DNA from: Brachionus manjavacas
Taxonomy: Eukaryota > Rotifera > Eurotatoria > Ploima > Brachionidae
Length of the DNA: 64,000 bases
Assembly: GCA_019054805.1 (NCBI GenBank)
Contig: JAHQIY010000002.1
Location: 8,370,001-8,434,000 of the forward strand
Direction: 5' to 3'
Shown here: one piece after another, positions 62,760 to 64,000 of the stretch
How the letters are laid out: every line of letters begins with the position of its first letter
How positions within the stretch are numbered: the first letter of the stretch is position 1
Position numbers and translations under genes: made by a program
Notes under the pieces: model-generated
Told to the model about the DNA's origin: nothing
The model's database searches: none
Seen by the model: the letters and a program-made list of their open reading frames with translations, nothing else

Positions 62760-63659
62760 TGAATTTTTCTTTCATTTTTTTTTTGAATTTAAAAAAAGAT
62801 TTATAAGTTGGTGTCCATTCTAAGCTTAAAAAAAAAACTTTTCAAACGAAAATCTATATCTCTTTTAAAAATCCAAGTGCCATTTAAAAGCAGAGTTGTT
62901 TCAAAGTCTCAAAAAAAAAATCGTCATTAAAAAAATTTTGATTTAATTTTTAAATTTTAAAGTCTGATCTTGGACTTTTTTTAATCACTTGGACTTTAAT
63001 TTGTTGCAATGCTTTTGTAACAAAGAAAAGAATATCATTCTAACATGGTGGCTAAAATCAATCTGTGACAACTCTTTTTTAAACTTTTTTTTTTGAAACA
63101 TTTTTAAGACTAAAGAATGATTAGGCCGAACATTAGTATGGATCTGTCTCCATCATTTAATAGATAACCTTTTTAATTATTTATGTATTTTCAGTGACAA
63201 AATAAAAATTATTAAAATCTTGAAATATTCTATTTTTTTGAGATTATTTTTTTTAAGATAATTTAAAAATTTTTCAAAATTTAATTTCGATTTTTTTGAC
63301 AAAATTTAAAACCTTTTTTAGTGTGAATTATCATTTAAATGTATTTTATATTTGAATTACTGATGCAAAATTATTAGCAGATTTATTAATTAAATAATAA
63401 TTTAGTCAAAAATTTACGCTTCGTGGTTAAAAAAATTTAACCAGATTTATATTAGAATTTTCTTTCAATTTTTTTTAATTGTAAACACACAAAATCAATG
63501 TTTTTTTAAGGAATCATTTTAAAAATCATTGGAAATTTAAGAAAAGAAATTACATAGAAAGTAACTTTTTCAATATAAATCAATTTATTCTTTTTTTATT
63601 TTTAAATAAGGTTATAATTCACTGGATGGACTTATTAATAATTTGCAATATAATTTTAT
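62760..63659. other. Intergenic AT-rich stretch
   Basis: No gene, element ends or RNA were seen. Confidence 0.5.
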
Positions 63660-63850
63660 CGTAAAGACCGTATTTTAAGAAGCACATTCAAACATTGGAA
63701 TCTGCACAAAGGAGAGCAACTAGACTGGTGGAAGCAGTGAATGGCCTAAATTAAGAATAACACTTAGTAAAGTTCAAATGGACATCAATTCAGGAAAGAC
63801 TTGTGAGAGGCTAGCTTGTTTTGAAGTAGAGATTTATAAGTAAGATAAAG
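63660..63850 (+). mobile_element. LINE reverse-transcriptase C-terminal relic
   Basis: The plus-strand codons give TLESAQRRATRLVEAVNG, then after a frameshift SKVQMDINSGKTCERLACFEVEIYK. These correspond to the QRRATKLV..L..RRVRGDLIE.YK thumb region of jockey/CR1 reverse transcriptases. It is a short dead fragment. Confidence 0.65.
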
Positions 63851-64000
63851 TTACTTAACCATTAAGCATTTTACAGAACTAAATTATCTCTTTTAGAAAA
63901 CAAGTTATTCTAGTTTTTCTGAATCGATACGATCGAATTGAAATACATGTATCTTACGATAATTTTTAAAACTAAAGATAAGGATATGTGATTTTATGTA

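Noticed and set aside
1-64000. tRNA, rRNA and CRISPR arrays
   Set aside because: No cloverleaf with box A/B spacing, no conserved rRNA core and no regularly spaced identical repeats were found on reading both strands. The modules at 48951-50215 are too long and diverged to be a CRISPR.

Overview
The window is a very AT-rich animal nuclear sequence with spliced protein genes separated by, and interrupted by, many decayed transposable elements. Short introns of about 40 to 60 bp sit beside introns of 5 to 15 kb swollen by nested elements. The genes recognised (XPO4, TFG, a BICD-family dynein adaptor, a neuropeptide F precursor ending in an RPRF amidation site) show a bilaterian animal. The neuropeptide and the mixture of LINE, hAT, Tc1/mariner, pogo and Mutator-like relics fit a small spiralian, and a monogonont rotifer of the Brachionus kind is my best guess (inference; no ribosomal or mitochondrial sequence is present).

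Layout. 1-3283: LINE relic and a complete-length but broken mariner element, both probably inside an XPO4 intron. 3284-24278 (+): the last three exons of exportin-4, split by introns of 5.2 and 13.7 kb that hold nested hAT, Tc1, pogo, Mutator-like and foldback elements. 24571-25426 (+): a neuropeptide F gene whose precursor ends in a single EF-hand. 25539-40845 (+): a second small secreted EF-hand gene, with signal-peptide exon and EF-hand exon on the two sides of a 14.9 kb intron filled with LINE and Mutator-like debris. 40885-41952 (-): TFG, convergent with the EF-hand gene. 42740-45250: element-derived repeats. 46932-48488 (-): BICD-like adaptor. 48950-50215: degenerate repeat modules carrying a 14 bp palindrome, followed by possible last exons (+) of a tyrosine-rich docking protein. 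52604-53220 (-) and 53586-54545 (+): a small secreted C-type lectin-like gene and an intronless HSL-type alpha/beta hydrolase, divergently arranged. 54920-60707: a Harbinger-like MITE and a 4.1 kb inverted-repeat unit containing a scrambled Ty3/gypsy relic. 61652-62674 (+): an intronless ORF with a possible FAM13-like C-terminus. 63660-63850: a LINE relic.

The genes do not form an operon or pathway. The most unusual biology is the adjacent pair of secreted proteins that each end in one EF-hand, one of them a neuropeptide F precursor. A second theme is a set of small inverted-repeat elements that carry short AT-hook ORFs instead of a full transposase. No tRNA, rRNA or CRISPR was seen.
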